Positions 53,295 to 63,489 of a stretch of 64,000 nucleotides of DNA are shown here, one piece after another. The translations under genes were made by a program, and so were the position numbers. The notes below the pieces were generated by a model. It was not told the DNA's origin. It saw only the letters and a list, made by a program, of their open reading frames with translations, and ran no database searches. Source of the DNA: Macrococcus epidermidis (lineage in GTDB: Bacteria > Bacillota > Bacilli > Staphylococcales > Staphylococcaceae); the NCBI RefSeq assembly GCF_003259695.1, contig NZ_PZJH01000004.1, positions 124,001-188,000 of the forward strand, in the 5' to 3' direction. Position 1 is the first letter of the stretch, and every line of letters begins with the position of its first letter.

Positions 53295-54359
53295 ATGACA
53301 GAACAACTATTAGATACGATAAAAACTTTAACTGAATTACATGGTGCGCCAGGACATGAACGTCTCGTACGTGATTATCTGTTAAAAAGATTATCACCAC
53401 TGGCAGACGAAGTATTACAAGATGGCTTAGGTGGCGTCTTCTTCGTAAAGAAATCAAAACAGGACAATGCTAAACGCATCATGATTGCAGCACATATGGA
53501 TGAAGTCGGATTCATGGTAACAGATATTACTGAAAAAGGATTACTTAAATTCACGGAAATCGGTGGGTGGCCAGCAGATGTCCTGCAGGCTCAAAAGATG
53601 CAAGTATTAACGCGTGACAACAAAACATATAGTGGTGTAATTGGCAGTGTGCCTGCACATTTTAGAACAGGTAAGGAAGCAACACCGCAAATTAAAGAAA
53701 TGTTACTTGATGTGGGAGCAGAAAGTAAAGAACAAGTATTAGCAATGGGCATCCAAATCGGTGATTCAATCGTTCCGGCAGTTGATTTTGAACAATTGAC
53801 TGAGAACAGATTCCTATGTAAAGCATGGGACAATCGTTATGGATGTACAATTATCGTCGACCTGTTTGAACAATTAAAAGATACAGACTTACCGTTTGAC
53901 CTTTATGTAGGTGCAAACGTGCAGGAAGAAGTTGGATTACGTGGTGCAGGGCCATCTGCAAATATGATCAAACCAGACTTAGCATTTGTCGTTGATTGTT
54001 CACCAGCCAATGACACTGCAGGAAGTAATGCGAATGGTAAACTAGGCGAGGGAACGCTCGTTCGAATTATTGATAGAACGATGATTTTGAAACCGTCATT
54101 TAAACAATGGCTTGAAGAAATCTATGAAACAAATGATATTCAACATCAATATTATACTTCACCAGGTGGTACGGATGGTGGCGTTATCCATACTTCTTTA
54201 CAAGGCATTCCGACAGCAGTAATCGGTGTACCAGCACGTTATATCCATTCCAATCACACAATTTTTGATATTCGGGACTATTATGCAGCACGTGATGGAC
54301 TGCTTGCATTACTCAAAGACGTCAATGATGAAAAAATTGCATATTTAAAGATGAATTAA
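53295..54359 (+). CDS. M42-family metallopeptidase (glutamyl-aminopeptidase type)
   Basis: 354 residues. Zinc/cobalt ligands and catalytic residues: AAHMDEVGFMV (His), CKAWDNRYGC (Asp), QEEVGLRGA (Glu pair), VDCSPANDT (Asp) and YIHSNHT (His). These fit the tetrahedral aminopeptidases YsdC/YtoP/PepA, dodecameric cytosolic enzymes that trim peptides. ATAAGGAGCAAAAAAC precedes the ATG. YtoP occupies the same neighbourhood in B. subtilis. Confidence 0.93.
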   Translation: MTEQLLDTIKTLTELHGAPGHERLVRDYLLKRLSPLADEVLQDGLGGVFFVKKSKQDNAKRIMIAAHMDEVGFMVTDITEKGLLKFTEIGGWPADVLQAQKMQVLTRDNKTYSGVIGSVPAHFRTGKEATPQIKEMLLDVGAESKEQVLAMGIQIGDSIVPAVDFEQLTENRFLCKAWDNRYGCTIIVDLFEQLKDTDLPFDLYVGANVQEEVGLRGAGPSANMIKPDLAFVVDCSPANDTAGSNANGKLGEGTLVRIIDRTMILKPSFKQWLEEIYETNDIQHQYYTSPGGTDGGVIHTSLQGIPTAVIGVPARYIHSNHTIFDIRDYYAARDGLLALLKDVNDEKIAYLKMN

Positions 54360-54377
54360 TAGTTTACTTTTTATTGA

Positions 54378-54408
54378 GATGAAGCGATAGTATTTGCTTC
54401 ATCTTTTT
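54378..54408 (+). terminator. Intrinsic terminator of the M42 peptidase gene
   Basis: GATGAAGC and GCTTCATC, then TTTTT. Confidence 0.82.
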
Positions 54409-54499
54409 CATCTTGAGTATCTTTTTATTGACTTAAAATTAAAATGCTTTAAAATAAAACCTATTCCGAGTAAATTGATAAGAATAGGAGAATGGAAAA

Positions 54500-55264
54500 T
54501 TGAAAAAATTATTAGCTTTATTGTTTACAGCATTATTTATTTTAGCAGCATGTGGTAGTAATGACTCAGATAAAAAAGACAGCAAGAAAGAGATCACGAT
54601 TGGAACAGAAGGTACTTATGCACCATTTACTTTCCATGATAAGAACAACAAATTAACAGGTTTCGATGTGGAAGTAGCAGAAGCAGTAGCGAAAAAAGCA
54701 GGATATAAAGTGAAATTCGTAGAAACACAATGGGATTCAATGTTCTCGGGACTTAACTCCGGTCGTTTCGATACGATTGCAAACCAGGTAGGTATGGATG
54801 CAGATCGTAAGAAGAAATATAATTTCTCTAAACCATACACTTACACACAAGGTGTATTAGTAACACGTAAAAATTCAGATATTAAATCATTTGATGACGT
54901 TAAAGGTCGCGCATTAGCACAAACTTTAACATCTAATTACGGCAAATTAGCGAAAGAAAAAGGCGCTAAAGTAACTTCAGTTGAAGGATTTAATCAGGCG
55001 ATGGAAATGGTACTATCTAACCGTGTTGAAGCAACTTTTAATGATAAAATTTCAGTATTAGATTACTTAAAACAAAAGAAAAATGCTGATATCAAAATTG
55101 TTGAAGGTAACGCTGAGAAAACACAATCAGGATTTGTATTTACTAAGAAAACAGATGAGAAAATCATCAAAGATTTTGATAAAGCATTAGATGCATTACA
55201 AAAAGACGGTACAATGAAAAAAATCAGTGAAAAATGGTTCGGTGAAGATGTCACTCGTCCTTAA
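54500..55264 (+). CDS. Polar amino-acid ABC transporter binding lipoprotein
   Basis: 254 residues. Lipobox ILAAC (C18), then the SBP_bac_3 fold: ITIGTEGTYAPFTFHDKNNKLTGFDVEVAEAVAKKAGYKVKFVETQWDSMFSGLNSGRFD is almost a consensus for this family. It captures a polar amino acid or cystine outside the cell; specificity is not readable. It heads a binding protein-permease-ATPase operon; the permease start overlaps its 3' end. Confidence 0.93.
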   Translation: MKKLLALLFTALFILAACGSNDSDKKDSKKEITIGTEGTYAPFTFHDKNNKLTGFDVEVAEAVAKKAGYKVKFVETQWDSMFSGLNSGRFDTIANQVGMDADRKKKYNFSKPYTYTQGVLVTRKNSDIKSFDDVKGRALAQTLTSNYGKLAKEKGAKVTSVEGFNQAMEMVLSNRVEATFNDKISVLDYLKQKKNADIKIVEGNAEKTQSGFVFTKKTDEKIIKDFDKALDALQKDGTMKKISEKWFGEDVTRP

Positions 55265-55967
55265 TGAAGAAATGTCCCATGCCCTGAATGCGGCGGCTCA
55301 AGCTTTTGAGCCAATGCTTTGGGGTTTAGTCAAATATTCGATTCCGATTGCGATTGTTACGTTTATACTAGGATTTATTATTGCGATATTTACGGCGCTT
55401 GCACGTATTTCTAATAATAAATTATTACGCATTCCAGCGCGTGTTTACGTATCAATCTTCCGAGGCACACCAATGCTTGTTCAGATGTTTATTATCTTCT
55501 TCGGTATCCCTGAAATCGGCCGTCTGATTACAGGTGATCCGGATCAGGCATTTAAACTCGGATCCATTACAGCTGCTATTATTTCATTAAGTTTAAATGT
55601 TGGTGCTTATGGTTCTGAAATCATTCGTGGTGGTATATTATCAGTACCGCACGGACAAACTGAAGCAGCATATTCAATCGGGATGAGCCCAAAGAAAACG
55701 ATGCAACGCATCATCTTACCACAGGCTATTCGTACAGCAACACCAGCATTAGGAAACACATTCCTGAGTTTAATTAAAGATACATCCCTATTAGGATATA
55801 TATTGGTGGCTGAAATGTTTAGAAATGCGCAGCAAGTTGCCTCAACAACATATGAATTCTTATCAATCTATACTTTAGTGGCGATTATGTACTGGGTGGT
55901 TTGTTTCATCGTTTCAATCATTCAAGGTATTTATGAAGAACGTGTTGAAAGGAAGTATCAACGATGA
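55248..55967 (+). CDS. Polar amino-acid ABC transporter permease
   Basis: About 239 residues with five membrane helices and the HisM/GlnP fold. The coupling EAA loop is GGILSVPHGQTEAAYSIGMSPKKTMQRIILPQA. I take ATG 55248, inside the binding-protein gene, as the likely start; ATG 55272 is an alternative. The stop overlaps the ATPase start (ATGA). It forms the membrane channel, probably as a homodimer since only one permease gene is present. Confidence 0.92.
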   Translation: MSLVLNEEMSHALNAAAQAFEPMLWGLVKYSIPIAIVTFILGFIIAIFTALARISNNKLLRIPARVYVSIFRGTPMLVQMFIIFFGIPEIGRLITGDPDQAFKLGSITAAIISLSLNVGAYGSEIIRGGILSVPHGQTEAAYSIGMSPKKTMQRIILPQAIRTATPALGNTFLSLIKDTSLLGYILVAEMFRNAQQVASTTYEFLSIYTLVAIMYWVVCFIVSIIQGIYEERVERKYQR

Positions 55968-56692
55968 TTTCAATACAAAATTTAGTTAAAAAATTTGGTG
56001 AAAAAACTGTACTTAAAGATATTGATCTTGAAGTTGCGAACGGTGAAGTTGTCGTACTTATCGGTCGTAGTGGTTCAGGTAAAACGACATTACTGCGTAC
56101 AATGAATGCGTTAGAAATCCCTACATCAGGTACTGTGACTGTTGATGGTGTAACTTACACAGCAAACGACAAAAAATCACAAATTACAGTACGTAAGAAA
56201 ACAGGGATGGTATTTCAAAACTTCCAGCTGTTTCCTCATATGACTGCTCTTGAAAACGTAATGGAAGGCTTAGTGCAAGTGAAAGGCATGAGTAAAGTGG
56301 AAGCGGAGAAAATTGCGGTAAATTTACTTGAAAAAGTTGATTTATTACATGTTAAAGATCAGTATCCAATTTCTCTTTCTGGTGGACAGCAACAACGTGT
56401 AGGTATTGCAAGAGCACTTGCGATGAATCCGAAAGTGATGCTATTCGATGAACCGACATCAGCACTTGACCCAGAACTTGTGCAAGACGTTCTGAAAGTC
56501 ATTAAAGGCTTAAGAGATGAAGGAATGACGATGGTGATCGTTACGCATGAAATGGCATTCGCAAGAAGTGTTGCCGACAAAGTTGCGTTTATCCATGATG
56601 GACGTATCGAAGAGTTAGATCATCCGGAACAAATCTTCACAAATCCAAAGTCAGAACATTTACAGCGGTTCTTAAACATTATATCGATTTAA
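55964..56692 (+). CDS. Polar amino-acid ABC transporter ATPase
   Basis: 242 residues, GlnQ/TcyC type. Walker A is GRSGSGKTT, signature LSGGQQQR, Walker B VMLFDEPTSAL, switch VTHEMAF. FVNLL-like features of methionine importers and regulatory C-terminal domains are absent, consistent with polar amino-acid transport. The start overlaps the permease stop by four bases. A terminator follows. Confidence 0.94.
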   Translation: MISIQNLVKKFGEKTVLKDIDLEVANGEVVVLIGRSGSGKTTLLRTMNALEIPTSGTVTVDGVTYTANDKKSQITVRKKTGMVFQNFQLFPHMTALENVMEGLVQVKGMSKVEAEKIAVNLLEKVDLLHVKDQYPISLSGGQQQRVGIARALAMNPKVMLFDEPTSALDPELVQDVLKVIKGLRDEGMTMVIVTHEMAFARSVADKVAFIHDGRIEELDHPEQIFTNPKSEHLQRFLNIISI

Positions 56693-56695
56693 TTG

Positions 56696-56732
56696 AATCA
56701 TTCATTTGCATATGCAGGTGAATGATTTTTTT
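56696..56732 (+). terminator. Intrinsic terminator of the amino-acid ABC operon
   Basis: AATCATTCA and TGAATGATT with an inner TGCA palindrome, then seven T residues. Confidence 0.85.
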
Positions 56733-56840
56733 GTAATGATTGATAAGCACACCTTAATCACAATATAATCAATTTACATATGTTATTATTAAATACATTT
56801 GTGCTATGATAATGAAAATGATATTAAAGGAGCTGGCAGT

Positions 56841-57839
56841 TTGAAAGCATTACTTAAACGTTGGTTTGTTGATGGAATGAGCTTTATGGCATTAGGTTTA
56901 TTCTGTTCGTTGATTATCGGTCTTATTTTAGAAACTGTAGGAACAGAGTTAAAGCCTTTTCTAGACACTTCATTATTGATAGAAATCGGTAAACTGGCAA
57001 AACTTTATACCGGTGCAGCAGTAGGCGTTGCCGTTGCATTTGGTTTAGGTGCAAAGCCAATGGTCATATTTGCGAGTGCGGTAACTGGTATGTATGGCTA
57101 TGAGCAAGGTGGGGCTGCTGGAACGTATGTGGTCAGTCTAGCAACAGCTGAGCTAGGTAGATTTTATAGTGGTAAAACAAAGATTGATATTATATTGACA
57201 CCACTTTTAACATTAGTAATCGGAGCAATCATTGCCAAGCTTGTAGGACCATTTATTCAGGCATTTATGTTGTCACTTGGTGAATTTATTACATTTGCTA
57301 CAGACCAACAACCGTTACTTATGGGAATTCTTGTTTCTCTTATTTTTGGACTTACTTTATCTAGTCCAATCTCGAGTGCAGCTTTAGCACTGATGTTAGG
57401 TATTAATGGCACTGCAGCGGCTGCTGCTACAATCGGCTGTTGTTGTCATATGATTGGTTTTGCGGTGACAAGTTTTAAAGATAACGGTATACAAGGATTG
57501 ATTGCGCATGGTATTGGAACGAGTAAGATTCAAATTCCAAACTACATGTTACATCCATTTATTTTAGTGCCGCCTGTGATCGCGAGTATTATTGTAGCAC
57601 CAATTATGACGATGCTCTGGCCAATGAAAAATGCTGCTGCAGGTGCTGGGATGGGGACGAGTGGTTTCGTAGGACAGATTATGACAATCAAAACGATGGG
57701 CAGTAGTTTAACAACATGGATGCAGATTGGACTGTTTCATTTCCTTTTACCTGGTGTTATCAGTTATATTGTATATATAATGATGAGCCGAGCTAATATT
57801 ATCAAAGCCGGCGAACAAAAGATTAACACAGGAGGTTAA
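56841..57839 (+). CDS. PTS EIIC-like membrane protein (PfoR/PTS_EIIC_2 type)
   Basis: 332 residues with about nine membrane helices. ALGLFCSLIIGLILETVGTELKPFL and the Gly/Ala-rich SPISSAALALMLGINGTAAAAATIGCCCHMIGFAV fit the PTS_EIIC_2 family, once described as PfoR-like regulators. No EIIA or EIIB gene is nearby, so its role as a sugar transporter is doubtful. The TTG start is chosen because AAGGAG is 8 bases upstream; the ATG at 56799 lies in a -10-like TATGATAAT. ytpP follows 4 bp later. Confidence 0.85.
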   Translation: MKALLKRWFVDGMSFMALGLFCSLIIGLILETVGTELKPFLDTSLLIEIGKLAKLYTGAAVGVAVAFGLGAKPMVIFASAVTGMYGYEQGGAAGTYVVSLATAELGRFYSGKTKIDIILTPLLTLVIGAIIAKLVGPFIQAFMLSLGEFITFATDQQPLLMGILVSLIFGLTLSSPISSAALALMLGINGTAAAAATIGCCCHMIGFAVTSFKDNGIQGLIAHGIGTSKIQIPNYMLHPFILVPPVIASIIVAPIMTMLWPMKNAAAGAGMGTSGFVGQIMTIKTMGSSLTTWMQIGLFHFLLPGVISYIVYIMMSRANIIKAGEQKINTGG

Positions 57840-57843
57840 CGTA

Positions 57844-58152
57844 ATGAAAAAGATAGAGCATATTGAGGCATTTAGAGAAGCGATTATACAACCAACGATA
57901 GCAATGTTTACTGCAACGTGGTGTCCGGATTGTCACTTTATTGATCCGTTGATGCCTGAAATCGAAGCAGAAAATCCAGAATACCAGTTTATTTCTATCG
58001 ACAGAGATGAATTTATTGATTTAGCAGTAGAATATGAAGTGATGGGTATTCCGAGCTTTATCGCATTTAAAGATTCTGAAGTAATCGGACGTTTTGTATC
58101 GAAAGATAGAAAAACAAAAGAACAAGTGAACGAATTTATACAAAGTTTATAA
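57844..58152 (+). CDS. ytpP: Thioredoxin-like protein YtpP
   Basis: 102 residues, one thioredoxin domain with the active site FTATWCPDCHFIDPL (WCPDC rather than WCGPC) and the cis-proline MGIPSFI. A cytosolic disulfide reductase is expected; in bacilli it is linked to bacillithiol-related redox balance but the target is unknown. GGAGGTTAACGTA precedes the ATG. It directly follows the EIIC-like gene. Confidence 0.9.
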   Translation: MKKIEHIEAFREAIIQPTIAMFTATWCPDCHFIDPLMPEIEAENPEYQFISIDRDEFIDLAVEYEVMGIPSFIAFKDSEVIGRFVSKDRKTKEQVNEFIQSL

Positions 58153-58160
58153 AATATGTT

Positions 58161-58194
58161 AACCACTACGCGTTGCTTTAAACGGTAGTGGTTT
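58161..58194 (+). terminator. Intrinsic terminator after ytpP
   Basis: AACCACTAC and GTAGTGGTT with a 15-nt loop, followed by TTATT. Confidence 0.75.
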
Positions 58195-58229
58195 TATTGT
58201 ACAATGAAAGTTATGTGAGGAGTGAGAAT

Positions 58230-59105
58230 GTGAATGTTTTTGAAATAAGAGATCGATTGACTGAATCATTAGATACTTCAATCGTTTCAACAAAGTTTGA
58301 CCGTAAAGAAGAAACACTGCGCGTAGAGCGTCTTGATAATAATAAAGGTTTAACGATAAAGCTTGCACCTGTTGCAGCTAAATATAAAGAGAAGAAAGAA
58401 AGCATTATTGAAGAAGTATTATATTATATCAACGAAACCATTCAGGCGATGGGCAATACGACTTTGCCGGAAGGTGCGAAGATCATGCCTGTTATTCGTT
58501 CGACGAGTTTTCCTAAAGCACAAAATGATGTGCCGTTTTTAATTACAGAACATACGGCAGAAACAAATATTTATTACGCGATAGATTTAGGCAAGTCATA
58601 TCGTTTAATTGATGCAGAGATTCAAAGTGAATTAGGTATTGATGAAACACACATTAAAGAACAAGCTTTATTTAATGTAAAAGGGTTAAAGACGACGTAT
58701 AAAACAGATGTTGTCGCAGGCAATACATATTATTTCTTCAATGCTAATGATGGTTATGATGCAAGTCGCATATTAAACAAGCAGCTGTTAAAAGATTTTG
58801 AAGCACACATTACTGGAGAAATGTTAGTTGCTACACCTCATGCAGATGTTTTGATAATCGCTGATATTCAAAATGAAACGGGGTATGACATACTTGCACA
58901 AATGATGATGACTTTCTTTGCGAATGGACTCGTACCGATTACATCTTTATCTTTCCAGTATAAAGATGATGTGTTAACACCGGTATTTATATTAGGAAAG
59001 AATAATGCAAAGCGTGATCAGGAAGCAATCAAGCGTATTGAAAGTAACCGTCAGAAGTTTATGGCAGAACAAGCGCAACAAACACAACATAAAGACAAAA
59101 AATGA
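58230..59105 (+). CDS. ytpQ: DUF1444 protein YtpQ
   Basis: 291 residues. The family is recognised by the order VFEIRDRL ... GLTIKLAPVAAKYKEKKESIIEEVLYYINETIQAMG ... PVIRSTSFPKAQNDVPFLITEHTAETNIYYAIDLG, found in the DUF1444 family of bacilli and staphylococci. Soluble, function unknown. GTG 58230 follows GAGGAG by 7 bases; codons upstream lie in the terminator of ytpP. The C-terminus is Gln/Lys-rich. Confidence 0.87.
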   Translation: MNVFEIRDRLTESLDTSIVSTKFDRKEETLRVERLDNNKGLTIKLAPVAAKYKEKKESIIEEVLYYINETIQAMGNTTLPEGAKIMPVIRSTSFPKAQNDVPFLITEHTAETNIYYAIDLGKSYRLIDAEIQSELGIDETHIKEQALFNVKGLKTTYKTDVVAGNTYYFFNANDGYDASRILNKQLLKDFEAHITGEMLVATPHADVLIIADIQNETGYDILAQMMMTFFANGLVPITSLSFQYKDDVLTPVFILGKNNAKRDQEAIKRIESNRQKFMAEQAQQTQHKDKK

Positions 59106-59230
59106 TGATATCATTAAATTATATTGAGTGTAATATTTCTGTTATTTTTAATTGATTTTTTAAGAAAAACGATTGAATAAAGCATATAATAGATAAAGAA
59201 TAATAATACAAACTTTTAAGGAGCAAACAT

Positions 59231-59827
59231 ATGAATATTTTTTATAACAAAGTCGTTGGAGATTATTTATTTATTACATTAGAACCAGTTGATGGACCAT
59301 TTGAATATGAAACAAACGGTGATATCATCACGATAAAAAAAGATGACAAAGTCGTAGGATATAACGTTAGCGGTGTTGAAACATTAGGATTAGATACAAA
59401 TGGACAAGTAAAATTAGATGAAAATTTAATGTCTAAAATTAATGACCTATTATTACAAAAAGGATTAGAAGCACCATTAGAAGTAGATTTATCACCTAAA
59501 TTCGTAGTAGGTTTTGTTGAAATATGTGAGAAACACCCTGATGCTGATAAATTAAATGTCACAACGGTTGATGTCGGGACTGAAAAATTACAGATTGTCT
59601 GTGGCGCAAAAAATATCGCACAAGGTCAGAAAGTTGTAGTCGCAAAAGTTGGTGCTGTCATGCCGAGCGGGATGCAGATTAAAGATGCTGAGCTACGTGG
59701 TGTACCTTCAAAAGGTATGATTTGTTCGGAACGTGAATTAGGATTAACAGATTCTGAAGAGAAAAAAGGTATTTTAGTACTAGATGATTCGCGTGAGATT
59801 GGCGAAGACTTCTTTAAAGCAGAATAG
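59231..59827 (+). CDS. ytpR: tRNA-binding-domain protein YtpR
   Basis: 198 residues. The second half is an EMAP/tRNA-binding OB fold: VVGFVEICEKHPDADKLNVTTVDVGTEKLQIVCGAKNIAQGQKVVVAKVGAVMPSGMQIKDAELRGVPSKGMICSERELGL, as at the start of PheT and the end of MetRS. It may bind tRNA or act in translation or cell division, but no function is proven. GGAGCAAACAT precedes the ATG. The stop is 9 bp from sftA. Confidence 0.9.
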   Translation: MNIFYNKVVGDYLFITLEPVDGPFEYETNGDIITIKKDDKVVGYNVSGVETLGLDTNGQVKLDENLMSKINDLLLQKGLEAPLEVDLSPKFVVGFVEICEKHPDADKLNVTTVDVGTEKLQIVCGAKNIAQGQKVVVAKVGAVMPSGMQIKDAELRGVPSKGMICSERELGLTDSEEKKGILVLDDSREIGEDFFKAE

Positions 59828-59836
59828 GGTGATAAC

Positions 59837-62800
59837 ATGAGTTGGTTTGATAAACTATTTGGAGAATCATCAGAGAAAACAGAACATACGCAAGATCAAA
59901 CACATGAAGACGATGTCTATCGCAGACCACGAGGAAAATTCAGATTCCCACTAAATGTAGAAAATATTAAAACAGCAGAACATCATCGTACACTAGATAA
60001 TGTTAATGATGCACAGATTACAGATGATAATCATGAATATATTGAACCGGTTCAACCTCGTCGTGAAACATATATTGCTCAAAATGAAAGTGTAAACACA
60101 GAAGAAATTAGAGCATCATTTTCCTCTGATTACGTTCCAAGACGTGAAAGAAGAAGAGATAGAAATAGCGAACAGCAATCATTTCATACAAGACGCACTG
60201 AATCATTAAGTAATAATGAAGCTATTGATCGTTATCAGCCTAAGACAAGATTAAACGATACACCAAAGTATACTTCATATCAACCGAAGGATAAACGTAA
60301 TAGCATTCATAAAGCTAACAATACACAGACATTCAGTGAGAAACAATATAGTGTACATCAGCCTAAATTTAAAGCATCTGTTGTACCTTCAGCTATCTAT
60401 GGTACGAAGCCAAGAAAAGATCCGGCATCTTTAAAGCAACCAATTCAGCCGCTACAAGGTAAGAAAACAGTAGAAGCGAGACCTGCAACCCCGACACATC
60501 GTAAAGAAGATAATACAGTCAATATTGAGAATGTCTATGCTTCTCAAATTGTTGCTGAAATTAGACGTGAACGCGAAAAAAAATTGCAGCGTAAAAAAGC
60601 GTTTGAACAAGAACGTGAACTTAAGAAACTTCAGGAGTTAGAAATATCTTCGATGATGCGAGAAGAAAAAAGTGATGTTGAATATGTTCACGCTGAACCG
60701 GAAACAACTGAATTTGACGAACGTGTAACGATTATTGAAGAAGATGTTGTCGTACACGAACCCGTTATCAATCATATTGATTTGACTGAAGACAGTGAAG
60801 AAGATGTCAGTGAAATAGAAGAACATGAAATAGAAGAAAGTATTGATGAAACAGAAGCCATCACTATCTCTGAAGGTGAAAGATATACGTATTCTACAAA
60901 GACACCATTTAATCCTGCTAATGCTGAGCGTTTAACAATTATTGAAGCAGCAGAAGAACAAAGTTATGAAGACGAAACTGCTGATGATGGTAAAGAAGAA
61001 ATTGCTGAAGTGGAAGAAGTAACACTTTTAGAGCGTGACGTTGAAACATTGGAACAAACATCAACAGAAGATGAATTCTTAGATGAGAATGTGACGTTCG
61101 AACCGTTAGAAGAGCAACGGATTGAAATCGATGATGATGCTTATGAGATGATTGATGAAGATATAGAATATAAAGAAGAAGAATCTGAAGAAGTAATTAG
61201 TGAAACTACAGATGTTTATACAGCACATTCAAAATCATTAGAACCGATACTTGAACCGGATTTCAAACAAATGTCAGAGGTCGATGTAGTAGTTTCTGGA
61301 GATAGTGAGTATGAAGCAGTTGATGAAAATTCTTTAGAACCCGTTATTCCGTTAATTGAAACTGAGGAAGATACCGAAGTATTCGATGAATTAGATGCTA
61401 CTGAAGAAAAAGACGTTATTGATAAGTTGGATACTACAAAAGCGCACGCATCATTTGAACCTGTTCTTACGCCTGAAAATACAGAAGAAGTGACTCTACC
61501 TGAGTTAACAATTGATGATAGTGATCAATTAGATGAAACAAATGAAGCAGAACAAAGCGTTGTTACAGGTAATATCAATCAACATCTTTCTTCAGGACAT
61601 TACGTTCAAGTTGAAAATAATGAGATTAAAGCAAATATTCGTGATCATCAGCCGCAAGCCGTTATCTCATCAGCACAACAACCTAAAAAGAAAGTATCAC
61701 CATTCAATGTCGTCATGACACCAAGTGATAAACGCCGTTTACTGGATAAAAAACGACAAGCTGAAAATCAGCTGTCACAGAATATTCAGCAAAACGAAGT
61801 AAAAGATCATTTGAATGCTGTTGAACAGACGGACGTTGCTGAAGATGTTACGATTGCAGATGATATTCAGCAGTCATTTGAACAGCAGGGTACGGTAGAG
61901 GAAAATATCGTTCAGCAAGATCATAACGCAGTCGAAGAAGTAAAAGAAACAGAAGAAGTAGATAAAGATATTGAAACAGTAGAAGAAGAAAATATATCAA
62001 CTACTGTAACTGCATCACAACCTCAATCTAATCAGATTGTGAGCAACAATGGGTATCCAGTGAAAAAAGAACCGACGAAGCGTATCGGTCCAAAATATTT
62101 GTTACCACCAGTTTCTCTATTAAATCCTGAAGATAAGGTAGAACGCGATGAAACGTGGGTAGAAGAACATAAAGCACAGCTGGATGATGCTTTCTATCAC
62201 TTTAATGTTCCGGCAAAGGTTGAAAATGTTGTCGTCGGTCCATCCGTTACACGTTTTGAACTGTCTGTTGAAAAAGGTGTGAAAGTTTCTCGCATTACAA
62301 ATTTACAGGATGATATTAAGATGGCACTTGCCGCTAAAGATATTCGTATTGAAGCACCGATTCCAGGCACTTCACTTGTAGGTGTAGAAGTACCTAACGT
62401 TGAAACGCGTAATGTAAATTTAAGCGAAGTTTTATTCAGTAAGAAGATGAAATTTGCAGAGAGTAAACTTACAGTAGCACTTGGTGCTCGTATTAATAAC
62501 GAGCCGATGATTATGGATCTTGCTAAGATGCCTCACGGTCTAATCGCTGGAGCTACAGGTTCTGGTAAATCAGTTTGTATCAATTCGATATTAGTTTCGT
62601 TATTATATAGAAATAATCCGAATGAGCTTAAATTACTATTAATCGATCCGAAGATGGTAGAACTTGCGCCGTATAATGATTTACCGCATTTAATTGCGCC
62701 TGTTATAACAGATGTGAAAGCAGCAACAGAAAGTTTAAAATGGGTCGTTGAAGAGATGGAACGTCGTTACAAAATATTTGCAGATATTCATGTTCGTAAT

Positions 62801-63478
62801 ATTACTGCTTATAATCAGAAGGTAAGTTACGTAGAGCGTTTACCGAAGATTGTCATCGTTATCGATGAGTTAGCGGATTTAATGATGATGTCTCCGCAAG
62901 ATGTAGAGCATGCTATCGCACGTATTGCACAAAAAGCACGTGCTGCCGGTATCCATATGATTCTAGCAACACAACGCCCTTCAGTAAATGTAATAACAGG
63001 ACTGATTAAAGCAAATGTTCCTACGCGAATTGCCTTTATGGTTTCTTCAGCAGTCGACTCAAGAACAATCATTGATAGTGGCGGAGCTGAAAAGCTTTTA
63101 GGAAATGGCGATATGTTGTATCTTGGTAATGGAATGAATAAACCAATTCGAATTCAAGGTAACTTTGTTTCTGATGAAGAAATAGATGCAGTTGTTCAAT
63201 ATGTCAAGACACAAGGTGAACCGAATTATTTATTTCAGGAAAAAGAATTGCTGAAGAAAGTTTCGGAAACACCTAAAGATGAATTATTTAATGAAATTTG
63301 TGATTTTATGATTGATGAAGGTCATATTTCAACATCTCAAATTCAACGTAGATTCCAGATTGGTTATAATCGTGCTGCACGCATTATCGATCAGCTGGAA
63401 GAAATGGGTTACGTTAGTGGCCAGAACGGCTCTAAACCAAGAGCAGTATTAATAACGGAAAAACAAGCAGAATATTAG
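59837..63478 (+). CDS. sftA: FtsK/SpoIIIE-family DNA translocase (SftA/YtpT type)
   Basis: 1213 residues. No N-terminal membrane helices, which marks SftA/YtpT rather than FtsK. Residues about 1-740 are a poorly conserved, very acidic and Gln-rich region. The motor follows: Walker A GATGSGKS near 904-911, Walker [14 protein letters not shown], and [14 protein letters not shown] gamma winged helix (about 1140-1210, [31 protein letters not shown]) would read KOPS-like chromosome signals. It moves trapped DNA at the division site. S. aureus SpoIIIE is of similar length (about 1270). Confidence 0.93.
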   Translation: MSWFDKLFGESSEKTEHTQDQTHEDDVYRRPRGKFRFPLNVENIKTAEHHRTLDNVNDAQITDDNHEYIEPVQPRRETYIAQNESVNTEEIRASFSSDYVPRRERRRDRNSEQQSFHTRRTESLSNNEAIDRYQPKTRLNDTPKYTSYQPKDKRNSIHKANNTQTFSEKQYSVHQPKFKASVVPSAIYGTKPRKDPASLKQPIQPLQGKKTVEARPATPTHRKEDNTVNIENVYASQIVAEIRREREKKLQRKKAFEQERELKKLQELEISSMMREEKSDVEYVHAEPETTEFDERVTIIEEDVVVHEPVINHIDLTEDSEEDVSEIEEHEIEESIDETEAITISEGERYTYSTKTPFNPANAERLTIIEAAEEQSYEDETADDGKEEIAEVEEVTLLERDVETLEQTSTEDEFLDENVTFEPLEEQRIEIDDDAYEMIDEDIEYKEEESEEVISETTDVYTAHSKSLEPILEPDFKQMSEVDVVVSGDSEYEAVDENSLEPVIPLIETEEDTEVFDELDATEEKDVIDKLDTTKAHASFEPVLTPENTEEVTLPELTIDDSDQLDETNEAEQSVVTGNINQHLSSGHYVQVENNEIKANIRDHQPQAVISSAQQPKKKVSPFNVVMTPSDKRRLLDKKRQAENQLSQNIQQNEVKDHLNAVEQTDVAEDVTIADDIQQSFEQQGTVEENIVQQDHNAVEEVKETEEVDKDIETVEEENISTTVTASQPQSNQIVSNNGYPVKKEPTKRIGPKYLLPPVSLLNPEDKVERDETWVEEHKAQLDDAFYHFNVPAKVENVVVGPSVTRFELSVEKGVKVSRITNLQDDIKMALAAKDIRIEAPIPGTSLVGVEVPNVETRNVNLSEVLFSKKMKFAESKLTVALGARINNEPMIMDLAKMPHGLIAGATGSGKSVCINSILVSLLYRNNPNELKLLLIDPKMVELAPYNDLPHLIAPVITDVKAATESLKWVVEEMERRYKIFADIHVRNITAYNQKVSYVERLPKIVIVIDELADLMMMSPQDVEHAIARIAQKARAAGIHMILATQRPSVNVITGLIKANVPTRIAFMVSSAVDSRTIIDSGGAEKLLGNGDMLYLGNGMNKPIRIQGNFVSDEEIDAVVQYVKTQGEPNYLFQEKELLKKVSETPKDELFNEICDFMIDEGHISTSQIQRRFQIGYNRAARIIDQLEEMGYVSGQNGSKPRAVLITEKQAEY

Positions 63479-63489
63479 GAGATGAGCAC

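Noticed and set aside
53047-53457. Minus-strand frame overlapping the PepSY gene and the M42 peptidase start
   Set aside because: It overlaps two well-supported genes, has no ribosome site and no recognisable protein features.
60638-60826. Minus-strand frame within sftA
   Set aside because: Codon pattern and position are those of a shadow frame of a strongly supported gene, with no ribosome site.
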